Below are positions 25,640 to 26,411 of a stretch of DNA of 26,411 nucleotides, in pieces. How positions within the stretch are numbered: position 1 is the first letter of the stretch; every line of letters begins with the position of its first letter. This DNA comes from Pseudomonadota bacterium (GTDB lineage: Bacteria > Pseudomonadota > Gammaproteobacteria > Steroidobacterales > Steroidobacteraceae). The notes beneath the pieces were generated by a model that saw only the letters and a program-made list of their open reading frames with translations, had not been told where the DNA came from and searched no databases. The DNA is taken from the NCBI GenBank assembly GCA_023428645.1, contig JAEYXD010000107.1, forward strand, positions 1-26,411, read 5' to 3'. The position numbers and the translations under genes were made by a program.

Positions 25640-26059
25640 TCAGTGCAGGCGGACCACGACGGTTGAGCCTTCCGGAGCAAGCCGGAAGCTGGCCTCGTCG
25701 AAGTTCGGGCGCCGCATGACGCGGGGGTTGTTGCTGAAGCCGTAGCCTTCGATCGGTATGCCGGCGAAATTCGTATTGAGCTTGTTGTCGTCGTTCTCAT
25801 CGTGCATGACTTGTACTGCATAAGTTCCGGGAGGCAGCCCAGTGAAGCGCAGGCTCGCCGTCTCGCTATCGGCTCGTGTTACCTGCACGGCGATCCGCTC
25901 GGCCGCATCGTTCCAGGCGGCCTCCGAGTCGACGACTGCGACCTGGATGGTGCCCTTCAACTCTCGTACTCCGGTGACGGTGACAGTCAGATCGGCCGCA
26001 TCAACCGATGCGCCGAACAGCGCGGCAGCGATGAGCCAATGAGCGATGGGTCGATTCAC
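25640..26059 (-). CDS. Exported DUF2141 family protein
   Basis: From the GTG at 26059 this is 139 residues: signal peptide (PIAHWLIAAALFGASVDA, cleavage near VDA-A) and a DUF2141 beta-sandwich domain. The family signature is clear: GLPPGTYAVQVMHDENDDN then LNTNFAGIPIEGYGFSNNP. GGAG lies 8 nt before the GTG; a TTG five codons earlier overlaps that site and is less likely. The function of DUF2141 is unknown; it often sits next to carotenoid, sterol or outer-membrane genes. It leads a two-gene unit, ending 11 bp before the carotenoid oxygenase, and both products are exported by different routes (Sec and Tat). Confidence 0.88.
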   Translation of the reverse strand: MNRPIAHWLIAAALFGASVDAADLTVTVTGVRELKGTIQVAVVDSEAAWNDAAERIAVQVTRADSETASLRFTGLPPGTYAVQVMHDENDDNKLNTNFAGIPIEGYGFSNNPRVMRRPNFDEASFRLAPEGSTVVVRLH

Positions 26060-26209
26060 GATACTGCTCCGCAAGTATTGAGGTGCCGGCAGTGTGGCCG
26101 TGACGGTACTCCGGGGCAGGTGCTGCCGGTCACGACATGGGGGTGCCGGAAGTCATGAGTTGCACGACCTGCCTTGCCTGGTTGCACCGGCTGAGCTACA
26201 GGTATGGGG

Positions 26210-26411
26210 ATGTACGCTGCATTCGCCGCTCCGCTGCGCCGGCTCCGGGAACCATTGAAACTCGCGGGTTACATCACCTGGCTAGCCGTCTTTGCGAGTC
26301 TCTTCGACGGGACGCCGTTCGAGATCGACGGTTCACGCACGGTGGTCGTTGCGGCGACAATGGGCTTCCTCGCGGCGTTCATCGCGAGAGGCTGGCTGAA
26401 CGAGGCGAAAG
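26210..26411 (+). CDS. Membrane protein N-terminus, cut by window edge
   Basis: A frame opens at ATG 26210 (AGG 7 nt upstream; an in-frame ATG at 26204 is also possible) and runs 67 codons to the edge. It has a basic lead (APLRRLREPLKLAG), a hydrophobic segment (YITWLAVFASLF), a short loop (DGTPFEIDGSRT) and a second hydrophobic segment (VVVAATMGFLAAFIA). This is like the N-terminus of some two-component sensor kinases with LytS/DesK-type membrane parts, but the kinase domain is not in view and I cannot name it. The 150 bp upstream (26060-26209) show no clear promoter. Confidence 0.6.
   Translation, partial: MYAAFAAPLRRLREPLKLAGYITWLAVFASLFDGTPFEIDGSRTVVVAATMGFLAAFIARGWLNEAK

Overview
This is a GC-rich, densely coded stretch of bacterial chromosome. 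The gene families point to a Gram-negative proteobacterium: a YheS-type ABC-F protein, an M48 lipoprotein with tetratricopeptide repeats, DUF2845 and DUF2141 exported proteins, a bactofilin, and c-di-GMP enzymes. I favour a Gammaproteobacterium of the Steroidobacter/Nevskia/Xanthomonas side, but this is an impression from protein resemblance, not a computed placement. I see no rRNA, tRNA, CRISPR array, insertion sequence or prophage.

Layout. 1-3430: a truncated alpha/beta hydrolase (-) diverges from a secreted S9 prolyl-oligopeptidase-type peptidase (+), which converges on a small bactofilin (-). 3431-4476: a near-perfect sigma-54 promoter drives an 87-residue protein of unknown function closed by an intrinsic terminator; then comes an exported DUF2845 protein. 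4682-7322: an HD-domain protein and a short-chain dehydrogenase form a likely pair, converging on an M15 peptidase. 7591-12164: a membrane HAMP-PAS-GGDEF-EAL protein ends in a strong hairpin, followed by yheS. 12165-15321: an 8-bp tandem repeat, an MHS-family transporter, a TetR repressor, and a divergent exported TonB-C protein behind a promoter that carries two matching operator half-sites. 15339-18582: a bidirectional hairpin, a class III CoA-transferase (-), a small exported unknown and a six-TM diguanylate cyclase.

18622-20967 (all -) looks like one operon read leftward: a one-TM unknown protein, glutathione peroxidase, then an AtoE-like short-chain fatty acid transporter joined to the peroxidase by a TGATG overlap. 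Divergent to it are the M48 lipoprotein and a LysR regulator. 23592-24101 has no intact gene but holds the frameshifted C-terminal remnant of a ClC chloride channel. 24102-26059 (-) is a two-gene exported module: a DUF2141 protein followed by a Tat-exported carotenoid oxygenase. The right edge opens a truncated membrane protein.

No single large new system stands out. The points most worth following are the sigma-54-controlled orphan small protein, the TetR/TonB-C switch, the hydrolase with glutamine in the nucleophile position, the ClC pseudogene, and the exported carotenoid oxygenase module.
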